A stretch of 45,859 nt of DNA from JALYRV01 sp035512575 (GCA_035512575.1 DATKDT010000019.1:1-45859); one strand, 5' to 3'. Numbered from the stretch's first letter, positions 1 to 8,733 are shown. Program-made: numbers and translations. The notes: a model not told the origin generated them from the letters alone.

Positions 1-14
1 AGGTGATAGAACAT
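1..14 (-). CDS. mraY: MraY start (partial, runs off the window)
   Basis: Only the first codons are present, reading Met-Phe-Tyr-His-Leu on the minus strand. This matches the usual N-terminus of phospho-N-acetylmuramoyl-pentapeptide transferase (M-x-Y-H-L), the membrane enzyme that makes lipid I. The ATG overlaps the murF stop as TGATG, and mraY directly follows murF in most dcw clusters. The call rests on five codons plus gene order. Confidence 0.7.
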
Positions 15-1414
15 CAGGCCGCCTCCGCTTTCAGGCGCGCGACGACGCGGTCGACGCGGATGCCGCGCGATCCCTTGACCAGCACGACGTCGCCTGGCCG
101 CACGCGCGCGACGGCCGCGTTCGAGGCCTCGTCCGCGGTGGCGACGTGCTCCACGGCGTCGGACGGCATGCCCGCCTCGCGCGCGGCGCGGGCCATCGCG
201 TGTGCCGGCGCGCCGCCGACCGTCACCAGCCATGCGAGGCGCGCATCCGCGGCCGCGCGACCGCACTCTTCGTGCAGGCCTTCGGCGTGATCGCCGAGCT
301 CCAGCATTTCTCCGAGCACCGCCGCGCGCCGTCCCGTGCTGGTCGCGCCGAGCGCGGCCAGCGACTGCAGCAGCGCCGCCGGGCTCGAGTTGTAGGAGTC
401 GTCGACGATCGTGACGCCGTTCGGCTGGCGGACCACTTCGCCGCGCGTGGCCGCGGGCGCCAGGGCGCCGACGCGGCGCGCGATTTCGTCGAGCGGCACG
501 TCGAGCTCGATGGCCACGGCAACGGCGGCCAGCACGTTCATCAGGTTGCCGAGTCCGACGAGCGGCACGACCACGTCGAACGATCCCTTCGCCGTCTGGA
601 TGGTGGCGGCGGTGCCCTCGATGCCGCGCGACGTGACGGCGTGCGCGCGGACGTCGGCGCCCTCCGACAGTCCGAACGTCACGACGCGTCCCTGGAACGT
701 GCCGGCGTGCGCCGCGATCAGCGGATCGTCGGCGCCGGCGATGAGACAATCGCCGGGGCGCGGCCGCTCGAGAATCTCGGCCTTGGCCTCGGCAAGCTCG
801 TCGCGCGAGGCGAAGAAGCCGATGTGCGCGTTCCCGACGTTGGTCCACACGCGGATCTCAGGCTCCGCGAGCGCGACCAGCGTGCTGATCTCGCCCTTGT
901 GGTTCATGCCGAGCTCGACGACCGCGACATCCGGGCCGGCCTTCAGCTCGGCGAGCGAGAGCGGCAGGCCGATGTGATTGTTCAGATTGCCGCGGTTGCG
1001 GAACACGTCGTAGCGCGCCTCGAGCAGGCCCGCGGCGATCTCTTTCGTCGTCGTCTTGCCCGCGCTACCGGTGATGGCCACGACCATGGCGTGCGAGGCA
1101 CGCCTGATTTCGCGTCCGATGGCCTGCAGCGCCAGGAGCGTGTCGGGGACGGCAATGACGCAGACATCCTGCGGCGGCTCGATGGCCGACGTCTCCCGCA
1201 CGAGCACGCCTGCCGCGCCGCGCGCGGCCGCGTCGGCGAGAAACGCGTGGCCGTCGCGCTGGCCGCCTTCGAGCGCGATGTACAGCGCGCCCGGCTCGAG
1301 CGTGCGCGTGTCGACCGAGATGCCCGAGACGATCGTCGACGGGTCGCCGGCGGCGAGACGGCCGCCGGCCGCCTGCGCCAGCCACTCCGCGGTGAGATCG
1401 AAGGCCGCGCCCAT
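14..1414 (-). CDS. murF: UDP-N-acetylmuramoyl-tripeptide--D-alanyl-D-alanine ligase
   Basis: This cytoplasmic Mur ligase adds D-Ala-D-Ala to UDP-MurNAc-tripeptide using ATP, completing the pentapeptide precursor. At 466 residues it has the normal family length. Visible landmarks are an N-terminal Mur ligase domain (VDTRTLEPGALYIAL), the ATP loop ITGSAGKTTTKE near residues 114-125, ELGMNHKGEI near 167-176, and the C-terminal-domain motif DDSYNSSP. The ATG overlaps the murE stop (TGATG) and the gene's own stop overlaps mraY in the same way, so translation is probably coupled through murE-murF-mraY. No anomalies. Confidence 0.97.
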   Translation of the reverse strand: MGAAFDLTAEWLAQAAGGRLAAGDPSTIVSGISVDTRTLEPGALYIALEGGQRDGHAFLADAAARGAAGVLVRETSAIEPPQDVCVIAVPDTLLALQAIGREIRRASHAMVVAITGSAGKTTTKEIAAGLLEARYDVFRNRGNLNNHIGLPLSLAELKAGPDVAVVELGMNHKGEISTLVALAEPEIRVWTNVGNAHIGFFASRDELAEAKAEILERPRPGDCLIAGADDPLIAAHAGTFQGRVVTFGLSEGADVRAHAVTSRGIEGTAATIQTAKGSFDVVVPLVGLGNLMNVLAAVAVAIELDVPLDEIARRVGALAPAATRGEVVRQPNGVTIVDDSYNSSPAALLQSLAALGATSTGRRAAVLGEMLELGDHAEGLHEECGRAAADARLAWLVTVGGAPAHAMARAAREAGMPSDAVEHVATADEASNAAVARVRPGDVVLVKGSRGIRVDRVVARLKAEAA

Positions 1415-2910
1415 CAGACCCTCGACCCGCTGCGGCGCCGCGCGAGCGCGTCGCCGGCCATCTGCACGTCGTCGAACGGCAGCGTCCGTTCGCCGATCAC
1501 CTGGTACTTCTCGTGGCCCTTGCCGGCGATCAGCACCAGGTCGCCGGGCTTCGCTTCCTTGATCGCGCGGTCGATCGCCTGCCGCCGGTCGACGATTTCG
1601 ATCACGGCGCCGGGCTCGCGCGCCATGCCGCGCCGGATCTCCTCGATGATGCGCTCAGGGTTCTCGCTGCGCGGATTGTCAGACGTCACGATGACGAGAT
1701 CGCTCAGGCGCGCGGCGACCGCGCCCATCAGCGGCCGCTTGGTGGCGTCGCGATCGCCGCCGCAGCCGAAGACGGTGATGACGCGCCCTTTCGCGAGCGG
1801 CCGCGCCGTCTCGAGCAGATTCTTCAGCGCATCGTCGGTGTGCGCGTAGTCGACGACCACCCGGACGTCGTCGGAGGGCGACGAGGCCATCTCGAAGCGT
1901 CCCGGCACGGCCTCGAGACCGGCGAGCCCGCGCTCGATCGCGTCGAACGGCAGATCGAGGGCGACGGCGGTCGCGGCCGCCGCCACGATGTTGTAGGCGT
2001 TGGGCCGGCCCACGAGCGGCGACCGGAGATGCAGCGTGCCGCGCGGCGTCGTGAGGTCGAACGCCAGCCCGTCGAGCGAGTAGGAGACCTGACCGGCTTT
2101 CACGTCCGCGGACTTGTCAAGGGCGTACGTCAGCGGCCGTCCGACGGCGGCCGCGAGATCGGCGCCGCGTGGATCGTCGACGTTGATGATGGCCGGCGCG
2201 CCGTCCGGCAGCAGCTCGAACAGACGGCGCTTGGCGGCGAAATAGCGCTCCATGTCGCCGTGGAAGTCGAGATGATCGCGTGTCAGGTTCGAGAAGACGC
2301 CCGCGGCGAACCGCACGTCGTCCACGCGGTGCAGCGCGAGCGCGTGCGACGACACCTCCATCGCGCATGCGCCGAGGCCGCGATCGACCATCTCGCGCAG
2401 CAGCCGCTGCAGATCGGGCGCTTCGGGCGTGGTGCGGGCGGCGTCGCGCTCTTCGTCGCCGATCCGCGTCGAGACGGTGCCGATGCGGCCGCAGCCGATG
2501 CCGGCCGCGTCGAAGATCGCGGCCAGCAGATAGGTGGTGGTGGTCTTGCCGTTGGTGCCGGTGACGCCGACGAGCGTGAGCTGCTCGCTCGGACGTCCGA
2601 AGAACACCGCGGCCAGTTCGGCGAGCGCGGCGCGCGCGTTCGACACCGAGAGCCAGACCGGCCCGGCCGGCGGGTCGGCGGGCGCGGGCCCTTCGGCGAT
2701 GACGGCAATCGCTCCGCGCCTGGCGGCGTCGGCGGCGAAGCGCGCGCCGTCGGCGTGCTCACCCTTGAGCGCCACGAAGATCGCGCCCGGCACGACGTCG
2801 CGCGAGTCGTACGCGATCGACGCGACGCGGCGATCCGCGAGCCCGCCGCTGTCGGCCAGGCCCGGAACCGTCAGCGCCCGCGACGCGCGGACCAGATCGC
2901 CGAATGTCAC
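1414..2910 (-). CDS. murE: UDP-N-acetylmuramoylalanyl-D-glutamate--2,6-diaminopimelate ligase
   Basis: MurE adds the third stem amino acid to UDP-MurNAc-L-Ala-D-Glu. The ATP loop GTNGKTTT lies at residues 118-125. The substrate motif DNPR (in DNPRSENP) is the signature of enzymes that use meso-diaminopimelate rather than lysine. The reading frame stays open far upstream inside ftsI. I place the start at GTG 2910 because it overlaps the ftsI stop as GTGA, the overlap style used throughout this cluster, and gives a normal 498-residue protein beginning just before the N-terminal domain. The product predicts meso-DAP peptidoglycan in this organism. Confidence 0.95.
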   Translation of the reverse strand: MTFGDLVRASRALTVPGLADSGGLADRRVASIAYDSRDVVPGAIFVALKGEHADGARFAADAARRGAIAVIAEGPAPADPPAGPVWLSVSNARAALAELAAVFFGRPSEQLTLVGVTGTNGKTTTTYLLAAIFDAAGIGCGRIGTVSTRIGDEERDAARTTPEAPDLQRLLREMVDRGLGACAMEVSSHALALHRVDDVRFAAGVFSNLTRDHLDFHGDMERYFAAKRRLFELLPDGAPAIINVDDPRGADLAAAVGRPLTYALDKSADVKAGQVSYSLDGLAFDLTTPRGTLHLRSPLVGRPNAYNIVAAAATAVALDLPFDAIERGLAGLEAVPGRFEMASSPSDDVRVVVDYAHTDDALKNLLETARPLAKGRVITVFGCGGDRDATKRPLMGAVAARLSDLVIVTSDNPRSENPERIIEEIRRGMAREPGAVIEIVDRRQAIDRAIKEAKPGDLVLIAGKGHEKYQVIGERTLPFDDVQMAGDALARRRSGSRV

Positions 2911-4988
2911 CGTAGGCCGTCTCCACGGTCGCGGCCCAGACGCAGCAGGCTCCAGCCGCCGCGCTCGAGCGGCGTGCCGGCCTCCGGCTGTTGATCCACG
3001 ACTATCCCCGAGCCCTCCATCCGCGCCGACACGCCGAGCCGCCCGAGCACGCGCAGCGCTTCGCGCGCGCCGAGCCCGCGCAGATCCGGCATGAGGCCGA
3101 GATTGGCCGCGGGCGTCAGCGACGCCAGAATCGACGTGCGCGCCGCCGCGGGCGCCGCGTCGGCCGGCGGCAGCGACGCGAAGATCGGCGGAATCGGATC
3201 GATGGTGCGCGGCACGCCCAGATGGCGTAGCGACGCCTCGGCGATGCGCTTGAAGACGGGCGCGGCCACGGCGCCGCCGAAGCCCTGGCCCGTGCGGCCC
3301 GAATCGATCACGACGAGAATCGTGAGCGCGGGCTTGCGCGACGGCACGAAGCCGACGAACGACCCGTTGTAGTCGGACTTGGAATATCCGCGTCCCCACT
3401 CGAGCGTCTTCGCGGCGGTGCCCGTCTTGCCTGCGACGCGATAGCCGTCGACGCTCGCGGCTTTCGCGGTGCCGCGCTCGACGACGCTCTCCATGATGGT
3501 GGTGAGCGTGCTGGCGGTGGACGGCGCGATGGCCTGGCGCAGCACCTTGGGCGACACCGGATGCCTGACACCGTCGCGGATCATCGCGCGCACCAGGTGC
3601 GGCTCGAGCAGGCGGCCGCCGTTCGCGACCGCGCTCACCGCCGTCGCCATCTGCAGCGGCGTGACACCGATCTGGTAGCCCATCGACACCGACGCGATCG
3701 CGTTGTCGTCCATCCGCGCCGCGGGCCACACGATGCCGCGGCTCTGGCCGCGGAAGTCAGGGGCGAGCGCCTGGCCGAACCCGAAGCGATCGACGTACCG
3801 GTGCAGCCGATCGGGCCCCAGCTGCAAGCCCGCCTTGATCGCGCCGACGTTGCTCGACTTGACGATGACGTCCTCGAACGACAGCACGCCGTACGTGCGC
3901 AAGTCGCGCACCGTGCGCCAGCCGCCGATCGTGATGTGGCCGGGCGCGCAGTCAATCGGATCGGAGGGCGACAGCACACCTTCCTCGATCGCGGCCGACG
4001 CCGTGACGATCTTGAACGTCGAGCCGGGCTCGTAGATTTCCTGAATGGCGCGGTTGCGGCGCGTGTCGGCCGGCACGCGGTTGTAGACGTTCGGGTTGAA
4101 CGTCGGGTAGTTGGCGAGCGCCAGAATCTCGCCCGTGCGCGGATCCATGACGATCGCCGTGCCGCCGGCCGCGCGCGTCTCGTCGACGCCGCGCTTCAGC
4201 TCGCGCTCGGCGATGTTCTGAATGTACTGATCGATCGTCAGCTCGAGCGTTGCGCCGGCGGTCGGCTCGAGCTCGACGCGGCTCTGCACGGCGTGCTGCC
4301 GCGCGTCCACCTGCATGCGGATCTTCCCGTCGCGCCCCTTGATGAGCGTGTCGTAGGCCTGCTCGACGCCGCCGAGGCCGTTGTTGTCGATGCCGACGAA
4401 CCCGAGCACATGCGAGGCCAGGTGCAGCTTCGGGTAATAACGCTTGGTCTCCTGGATGAAGTTGATGCCGGGCAGATCGAGCTCGGCAATCCGGCGGGCC
4501 TCGTCAGGCGAGACGTTTAAGCGGCGCAGGTACGCGAACGCGCCGCGCCCCTTGAGGCGCCGCAGAATCACCGCATGCTCGTCGGCGCTGCACTCGAGCA
4601 CGGCGCAGACGGCGTGCGCGGTCGCCTCGGGCTCCGTGACCTCGTACGGCACCGCGACGAGCGAATCGGCATCGACGCTGAAGGCCAGCACGTTCCCGTT
4701 GCGATCGAGGATCTCGCCGCGCCGCGCCGGCGCCAGCACTTCGTCCTGCTGCTGGCGCGCCGCGCGCTGCTCGAGCGCATCGTGCTGCACCACCTGATAC
4801 CAGAACAGCCGCGCCTCGATGACGGCCGTCCAGCACGTCACGCCGATCACGGCCACGAGCAGGCGCGCCTTGACGATGCGCCGCCACTCACGGTCGGCCT
4901 CGAGCTCGGGCGCAAGCGACGCCTCCGCCGGGCGGACGCCCGCCGGCAGCAGCTGCGCGAGCGCGGCAAGCCGATCGCGCACGCTCAT
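2907..4988 (-). CDS. ftsI: Division-specific class B penicillin-binding protein with PASTA domain
   Basis: Peptidoglycan DD-transpeptidase of the septum (PBP3/SpoVD type), 693 residues. It has a cytoplasmic N-terminus, one membrane anchor near residues 42-58, a PBP dimerisation domain, and a transpeptidase domain with the catalytic triad motifs STFK (serine 323), SSN (378-380) and KTG (521-523). A single PASTA repeat follows at about 629-690; it is found in SpoVD-like and Gram-positive enzymes and absent from E. coli FtsI. The start codon overlaps the ftsL stop (ATGA) and the gene's end overlaps murE. Presumed partners are FtsL here and FtsW, expected further downstream in the cluster. Confidence 0.95.
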   Translation of the reverse strand: MSVRDRLAALAQLLPAGVRPAEASLAPELEADREWRRIVKARLLVAVIGVTCWTAVIEARLFWYQVVQHDALEQRAARQQQDEVLAPARRGEILDRNGNVLAFSVDADSLVAVPYEVTEPEATAHAVCAVLECSADEHAVILRRLKGRGAFAYLRRLNVSPDEARRIAELDLPGINFIQETKRYYPKLHLASHVLGFVGIDNNGLGGVEQAYDTLIKGRDGKIRMQVDARQHAVQSRVELEPTAGATLELTIDQYIQNIAERELKRGVDETRAAGGTAIVMDPRTGEILALANYPTFNPNVYNRVPADTRRNRAIQEIYEPGSTFKIVTASAAIEEGVLSPSDPIDCAPGHITIGGWRTVRDLRTYGVLSFEDVIVKSSNVGAIKAGLQLGPDRLHRYVDRFGFGQALAPDFRGQSRGIVWPAARMDDNAIASVSMGYQIGVTPLQMATAVSAVANGGRLLEPHLVRAMIRDGVRHPVSPKVLRQAIAPSTASTLTTIMESVVERGTAKAASVDGYRVAGKTGTAAKTLEWGRGYSKSDYNGSFVGFVPSRKPALTILVVIDSGRTGQGFGGAVAAPVFKRIAEASLRHLGVPRTIDPIPPIFASLPPADAAPAAARTSILASLTPAANLGLMPDLRGLGAREALRVLGRLGVSARMEGSGIVVDQQPEAGTPLERGGWSLLRLGRDRGDGLR

Positions 4989-5377
4989 CGCGACGCCACC
5001 ACGGCGCTGCCGGCACGCGCCGGCGGCTCCACGCGCTCGATCACCACGGTGGCGCCGGGCGCCGGCGGCACCATGTGCAGTTTCTCAATCGCGATGCGCT
5101 CGATCCGGCTCGGCGACAGCAGCGACTCGATTTCGAGCTGCAGCTTGCGCTGGATCTCCACCTGCTCCGCCCGCTCGCGCTCGAGGCGCTCCATGTCGTA
5201 GCCGTTCCGGAGCAGTACGAAGTGCTGCCAGGCCGAGAACAGCAGCACGCCCACGAGAAAGCCGCCCACCAGCATCCACCGCCACAGCTCGCGATGGCGC
5301 TGATGATCGACCTCGCGGACGATCGGGTTGTTCCTGACGTCTTTGCGAATCTGATATTCGAAGTCGACGCTGCTCAT
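4985..5377 (-). CDS. ftsL: FtsL-like cell division protein
   Basis: Small bitopic protein of 130 residues. It has a charged cytoplasmic N-terminus, one transmembrane helix near residues 34-52 (LVGGFLVGVLLFSAW), then a heptad-rich coiled coil (MERLERERAEQVEIQ...) and a short periplasmic tail rich in Pro and Val. This architecture and its position between rsmH and ftsI define FtsL, which recruits and activates the FtsW/FtsI synthase at the septum. Sequence identity in FtsL is always weak, so the call depends on topology and context. It overlaps both neighbours by ATGA. Confidence 0.85.
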   Translation of the reverse strand: MSSVDFEYQIRKDVRNNPIVREVDHQRHRELWRWMLVGGFLVGVLLFSAWQHFVLLRNGYDMERLERERAEQVEIQRKLQLEIESLLSPSRIERIAIEKLHMVPPAPGATVVIERVEPPARAGSAVVASR

Positions 5378-6279
5378 GCGACCCTTTCCACCGCGCGGAG
5401 CTTCGCGCTGCGCGCCCGCGGATTGCCGGCCACTTCGCCGTCCGTGGCGGTGACCGGCTTTTTGGTGAGCACTCGGACGAGCCCTTCTCCCCGGATCAAA
5501 CCCTCGCCTTTGGCGAGCATGCGCATCGTGTGCTTGACGATGCGGTCCTCGAGCGAGTGGAACGCAATGACCACGAGCCGCCCGCCTGCGCAGAGCGCGC
5601 GGGCCGCGTCGGCGATGAACGTGTCGAGACCGTCGAGCTCGCGGTTCACCCAGATCCGCAGCGCCTGGAACGTGCGCGTGGCCGGATCGATCCGCTGATA
5701 CGTGCCGCCCCCCGCCGCGCGCCGCACGATCGACGCGAGCCGCGCCGTCGTCTCGATGGGCGCCTCGCGCCGGGCCTCGACAATGGCGCGGGCGACGCGG
5801 CGCGATTTGCGCTCCTCGCCGAACCGGTAGATCACGTCGGCCAGCTCCTGCTCGTCGACGACGGCGAGCATCGACGCGGCCGTCTCGCCGCGCGTGGGAT
5901 CCATGCGCATGTCGAGCGGGCCGTCGGCGCGGAAGCTGAAGCCGCGGGCCGGCTCGTCCAGCTGCATCGAGCTCACGCCGAGATCGGCGAGCGCGCCGTC
6001 GACGGCGCCAATCCCGCGTTCGGCCAGCACGGCGGGCAGGTCGCGATAGTCGGCATGCACCAGCACCACGCGATCCCCCCAGTGTGACAACCGCTCACCC
6101 GCGAGCTCCAGCGCGCGCGGATCGCGATCGAGCCCGATCACCCGCCCCGCGCCGGCCTCGAGCAGCGCGGCGGCATGGCCCCCGAGCCCGAGCGTGCAGT
6201 CGACGAACGTGCCGCCCCGCGACGGCTGCAACAGGGCGACGGTTTCCGACAGCAGCACCGGCGCATGCGCCGGCGTCAA
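5374..6279 (-). CDS. rsmH: 16S rRNA (cytosine(1402)-N(4))-methyltransferase
   Basis: RsmH (MraW) methylates N4 of C1402 in the ribosomal P site using S-adenosylmethionine. Visible are the N-terminal HAPVLL motif, the SAM-binding stretch FVDCTLGLGGHAAALLE, GLDRDP, the conserved ALADLGVSSMQLD and the C-terminal FHSLEDRIVKH. The frame is open upstream into mraZ. I choose TTG 6279, which overlaps the mraZ stop as TTGA and places HxPVLL a few residues from the N-terminus, as usual for the family. That gives 301 residues. Confidence 0.94.
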   Translation of the reverse strand: MTPAHAPVLLSETVALLQPSRGGTFVDCTLGLGGHAAALLEAGAGRVIGLDRDPRALELAGERLSHWGDRVVLVHADYRDLPAVLAERGIGAVDGALADLGVSSMQLDEPARGFSFRADGPLDMRMDPTRGETAASMLAVVDEQELADVIYRFGEERKSRRVARAIVEARREAPIETTARLASIVRRAAGGGTYQRIDPATRTFQALRIWVNRELDGLDTFIADAARALCAGGRLVVIAFHSLEDRIVKHTMRMLAKGEGLIRGEGLVRVLTKKPVTATDGEVAGNPRARSAKLRAVERVA

Positions 6280-6716
6280 ATACCGAACTCCGCCAGCGCC
6301 CGCGCGTCGTCGTCGGTGAACGGATCGCGCTGCATGCGCGACAGGAACCGCTCGTGGTTCCACACGTCGAGATAGTCGTACTGTCCGAGCACGTCCACTT
6401 CGCCGGTCATGCCGGCCGAGTCGCGCAGGCGCGGATGAATGAGGACGCGGCCCTGGCTGTCGAACTCGGCGACCTGGCCGAAGTAATTCACGCGATCGAG
6501 AAACTTGATGCGCGCCGGATGCGTGGAGGGCATCCGCGCGAGCCGGGCCTCGCGTTCGAGCCAGACCGGCATTGGATAGAGGCTTACCGACTCGCCCGTT
6601 AGGCTCGTGACGAACAATGACGAGCCGTGCTGTTCCTCCACGAGCGCCCGGAAGGCGGTCGGAAGCTTGAGCCGGCCCTTGTCATCGATCCGGGCGGAAT
6701 GGTTGCCCCGCAGCAC
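6276..6716 (-). CDS. mraZ: Transcriptional regulator MraZ
   Basis: MraZ is a ring-forming DNA-binding protein with two SpoVT/AbrB-type domains that represses its own dcw cluster in E. coli. The two repeats are visible as RGNHSARIDDKGRLKLP near the N-terminus and EFDSQGRVLIHPRLR about 75 residues later. The frame is open up to an ATG at 6800, but a strong promoter lies inside that extension. I therefore use GTG 6716, preceded by GGAG at 6-nt spacing, giving 146 residues, the usual length, with the family's M/V-(F/L)-RG start. GTG 6728, four codons upstream with its own GGAG, is a possible alternative. Confidence 0.92.
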   Translation of the reverse strand: MLRGNHSARIDDKGRLKLPTAFRALVEEQHGSSLFVTSLTGESVSLYPMPVWLEREARLARMPSTHPARIKFLDRVNYFGQVAEFDSQGRVLIHPRLRDSAGMTGEVDVLGQYDYLDVWNHERFLSRMQRDPFTDDDARALAEFGI

Positions 6717-6722
6717 CTTTCG

Positions 6723-6747
6723 CTCCACTTTGCTCCAGAAATTTCCA
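6723..6747 (-). promoter_or_regulatory. Candidate MraZ operator (three TGGAN repeats)
   Basis: On the minus strand three TGGAN pentamers begin at 6747, 6737 and 6727, each separated by exactly 5 nt. E. coli MraZ binds three TGGGN direct repeats with 5-nt spacers upstream of mraZ; here the third G is A in all three copies. The array starts at the predicted transcription start and its last copy contains the GGAG ribosome binding site. MraZ binding could therefore block initiation, and the same sequence serves translation. Confidence 0.65.
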
Positions 6748-6752
6748 CCGCG

Positions 6753-6781
6753 ATAGTAGAGAAAGGGCGCACAGGAGTCAA
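6753..6781 (-). promoter_or_regulatory. Sigma70-type promoter of the dcw cluster
   Basis: On the minus strand TTGACT (6781-6776) and TACTAT (6758-6753) are separated by exactly 17 nt. Each hexamer matches the sigma70 consensus at five of six positions. The predicted transcription start is about 6746, 30 nt before the chosen mraZ GTG. Confidence 0.75.
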
Positions 6782-6890
6782 CCGCAATCTCCTGAGCCAT
6801 ATAGACTTACGTATTATTTTCGCCCCCGAACAGACGGCGAAGCACGCGTCTCGATGAGCAGCCGCGTGCTAGGATGAGCACCTCGCCCAC

Positions 6891-7748
6891 ATGGCAGAGC
6901 CCGGCGACATCTCCATCGTCATCCCCGCATTCAACGAAGCCGAGATCGTCGGCCAGGTCGTCGTCGCCATGGCCGGCACGGCCCCGTGGCGCGAGATCCT
7001 GGTGATTGACGATGGGTCGACCGACGACACGGGCGGCATCGCCGAGGCGGCCGGCGCGCGCGTCGTCCGGCATCCCTACAACAAAGGCAACGGGGCGTCA
7101 GTCAAGACGGCCATCCGGAACGCCACGGGCGAGTACGTGCTGATCGTCGACGGCGACGGACAGCACCGGCCCGCCGACGCGGCGCGCGTCGCGGCGGAGC
7201 TCGGGCGGTACGACCTGGTGGTGGGGGCGCGCACGGCGGGCCAGGCCTCGCGCACGCGCGGCGCCGGCAACAGGCTGTTGAACTGGCTCGCGGGCTATCT
7301 GTCAGGGCGCGACATTCCCGACCTGACGTCAGGCCTGCGCGGCGCGCGGCTGACGATGCTGCGCGAGTTCATCCACCTGCTGCCCAACGGGTTCTCCACG
7401 CCGACCACGACGACCATGGCCTTCCTCAAGGCGGGCCACAACGTGACGTTCGTGCCTGTCGAGGCGCAGCGGCGTGTCGGCCGCTCCAAAATCAATCTGT
7501 CGCGCGACGGCATGGGCTTTCTGCTGATCCTGCTGCGCGTCATCACGATTTTCAGCCCGCTGCGGATCTTCCTGCCGATCAGCCTGGCGTGCCTCGCTGT
7601 CGGGGTGGGCTACGCGATCTTCACCATCATCACGGAGCTGCACATCACGAACACCTCCGTGCTGCTCATCATCCTGTCGGTCATCATCTTTCTCGTCGGC
7701 CTCGTCTCGGAACAGATCTCGGCGCTGCGGTTCGAAGGCCGATCGTGA
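6891..7748 (+). CDS. Membrane-anchored family 2 glycosyltransferase
   Basis: A GT-A fold transferase of 285 residues that probably moves a sugar from a nucleotide donor to polyprenyl phosphate or a lipid-linked glycan. The N-terminal domain shows IVIPAFNEAE, the nucleotide-binding DDGSTDDTG and the metal-binding DGDGQH. Two hydrophobic helices near the C-terminus (about residues 225-245 and 253-273) resemble those of GtrB/ArnC-like polyprenyl-phosphate glycosyltransferases. A TAGGAT hexamer at 6870-6875 and the lack of a Shine-Dalgarno suggest a very short leader. Its stop overlaps the next gene, another glycosyltransferase (GTGA). Confidence 0.88.
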   Translation: MAEPGDISIVIPAFNEAEIVGQVVVAMAGTAPWREILVIDDGSTDDTGGIAEAAGARVVRHPYNKGNGASVKTAIRNATGEYVLIVDGDGQHRPADAARVAAELGRYDLVVGARTAGQASRTRGAGNRLLNWLAGYLSGRDIPDLTSGLRGARLTMLREFIHLLPNGFSTPTTTTMAFLKAGHNVTFVPVEAQRRVGRSKINLSRDGMGFLLILLRVITIFSPLRIFLPISLACLAVGVGYAIFTIITELHITNTSVLLIILSVIIFLVGLVSEQISALRFEGRS

Positions 7749-8533
7749 CGATCGAGACGGCGGCGGCGCCCGGCGCCGCGCGCGTGCTGGTCGTGGTGCC
7801 GACCTACAACGAACGCGGCACGCTGCCGGAGCTGCTGTCCGGCATCACGGCGCACGATCGCTTCGACGTGCTGGTGGTCGACGACGCGTCGCCCGACGGC
7901 ACCGGCGCGATCGCGGACGCATGGGCGGCGCGGATGCCGGGGCGTGTCGACGTGCTGCACCGCGAGGGGGCGCGTGGTCTCGGCCGCGCGTACGCTGACG
8001 GCCTGGCGCGCGCGCTCGAGCGCGGCGCGCCGGTGATCGTGCAGATGGACGCCGACCTCTCGCACGATCCGCAGTATTTGCCCGATCTCGTGGAGGCGCT
8101 CGACGGCGCGGATCTCGCGATCGGATCGCGTTACCTGAACGGCATCAGCGTCGTGAACTGGCCGCTGCGGCGGATTGCGCTCAGCACGTTCGCCAACCGG
8201 TACATCCGCGCGGTGACGGGCCTGACGGCGCGCGACTGCACGAGCGGGTACCGGTGCTGGCGCCGCGAGACGCTGGCGCGCGTGCCGCTCACCGGGCTCG
8301 CGTCGAACGGATACGCCTTTCTCACGGAGATGCTCTTTCACGCCGCGAAGAACGGCGCGCGCATCGTGGAGCGGCCCATCGTCTTCGTCGAGCGGCGCGA
8401 GGGCGTCTCGAAGCTCGACGGCCGCGTGCTCGCCGAGTCGGTGCTGACGCCGCTGCGCCTGGCGGCCTCCCGCGGCCGGATACGGAACGCGCAGGCGCGC
8501 GCGTCGTCTAAGTTCCCAGGAGGACGGACGTGA
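7745..8533 (+). CDS. Polyprenol-phosphate mannosyltransferase-like family 2 glycosyltransferase
   Basis: Resembles dolichol/polyprenol monophosphate mannose synthase (DPM1 type). Motifs are VVPTYNERGTLPELL, DDASPDGTG, the metal-binding DADLSHDP, IGSRY and the C-terminal region DCTSGYRCWRRETL. There are no C-terminal membrane helices, so it is a soluble or peripheral enzyme. The start is taken as GTG 7745 because it overlaps the previous stop (GTGA) and sits just before the first beta strand; the frame is open further upstream but inside the neighbour. It would supply lipid-linked sugar for glycosylation with its two paralogues here. Donor and acceptor cannot be read from the sequence. Confidence 0.87.
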   Translation: MTIETAAAPGAARVLVVVPTYNERGTLPELLSGITAHDRFDVLVVDDASPDGTGAIADAWAARMPGRVDVLHREGARGLGRAYADGLARALERGAPVIVQMDADLSHDPQYLPDLVEALDGADLAIGSRYLNGISVVNWPLRRIALSTFANRYIRAVTGLTARDCTSGYRCWRRETLARVPLTGLASNGYAFLTEMLFHAAKNGARIVERPIVFVERREGVSKLDGRVLAESVLTPLRLAASRGRIRNAQARASSKFPGGRT

Positions 8534-8733
8534 GCTTGTATCGATCGCGCGACGAACGGATGCTGGGCGGGGTGATCGGAGGCATCGCGAAATCGCTGGG
8601 CTGGCCGGTCACCCGCACGCGTGTCGCCTACGTGCTGCTGTCGGTGCTGTCGGCCGCCTTCCCCGGCACGATCGTGTACATCGTGCTCTGGATCGTCATC
8701 CCCGAAGAACCGTTGACCGCCCGCTCGGCCTAG
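8530..8733 (+). CDS. PspC-domain small membrane protein
   Basis: A 67-residue protein matching the N-terminal PspC domain: a short basic start (YRSRDERMLGGVIGGIAKSLGW) followed by one strongly hydrophobic helix ending in WIVIPEE. PspC proteins sense envelope stress in enterobacteria, but stand-alone PspC peptides like this are widespread and mostly uncharacterised. GTG 8530 overlaps the previous stop, with AGGAGG 8 nt upstream, so it is co-transcribed with the glycosyltransferases. Confidence 0.82.
   Translation: MSLYRSRDERMLGGVIGGIAKSLGWPVTRTRVAYVLLSVLSAAFPGTIVYIVLWIVIPEEPLTARSA

Noticed and set aside
146..1849. Long plus-strand open frame (567 codons) opposite murF/murE
   Set aside because: It is antisense to two well-conserved genes, its product is an Arg/Asp/Ala-rich composition artefact of high GC, and no family motif is present. 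The same reasoning removes the frames at 1513-2994, 3561-4520 and 14078-15919.
2911..3729. N-terminal extension of murE up to 3729
   Set aside because: It would overlap ftsI by over 800 nt and its sequence is not Mur-like. GTG 2910 gives the normal protein.
6717..6800. MraZ start at ATG 6800
   Set aside because: The -35 and -10 boxes and the predicted transcription start lie inside this extension, and the family protein begins about 28 codons later.
8713..8718. TTGACC as a -35 box for the 8790 gene
   Set aside because: It is more than 50 nt from the -10-like element, far outside the normal 15-19 nt.
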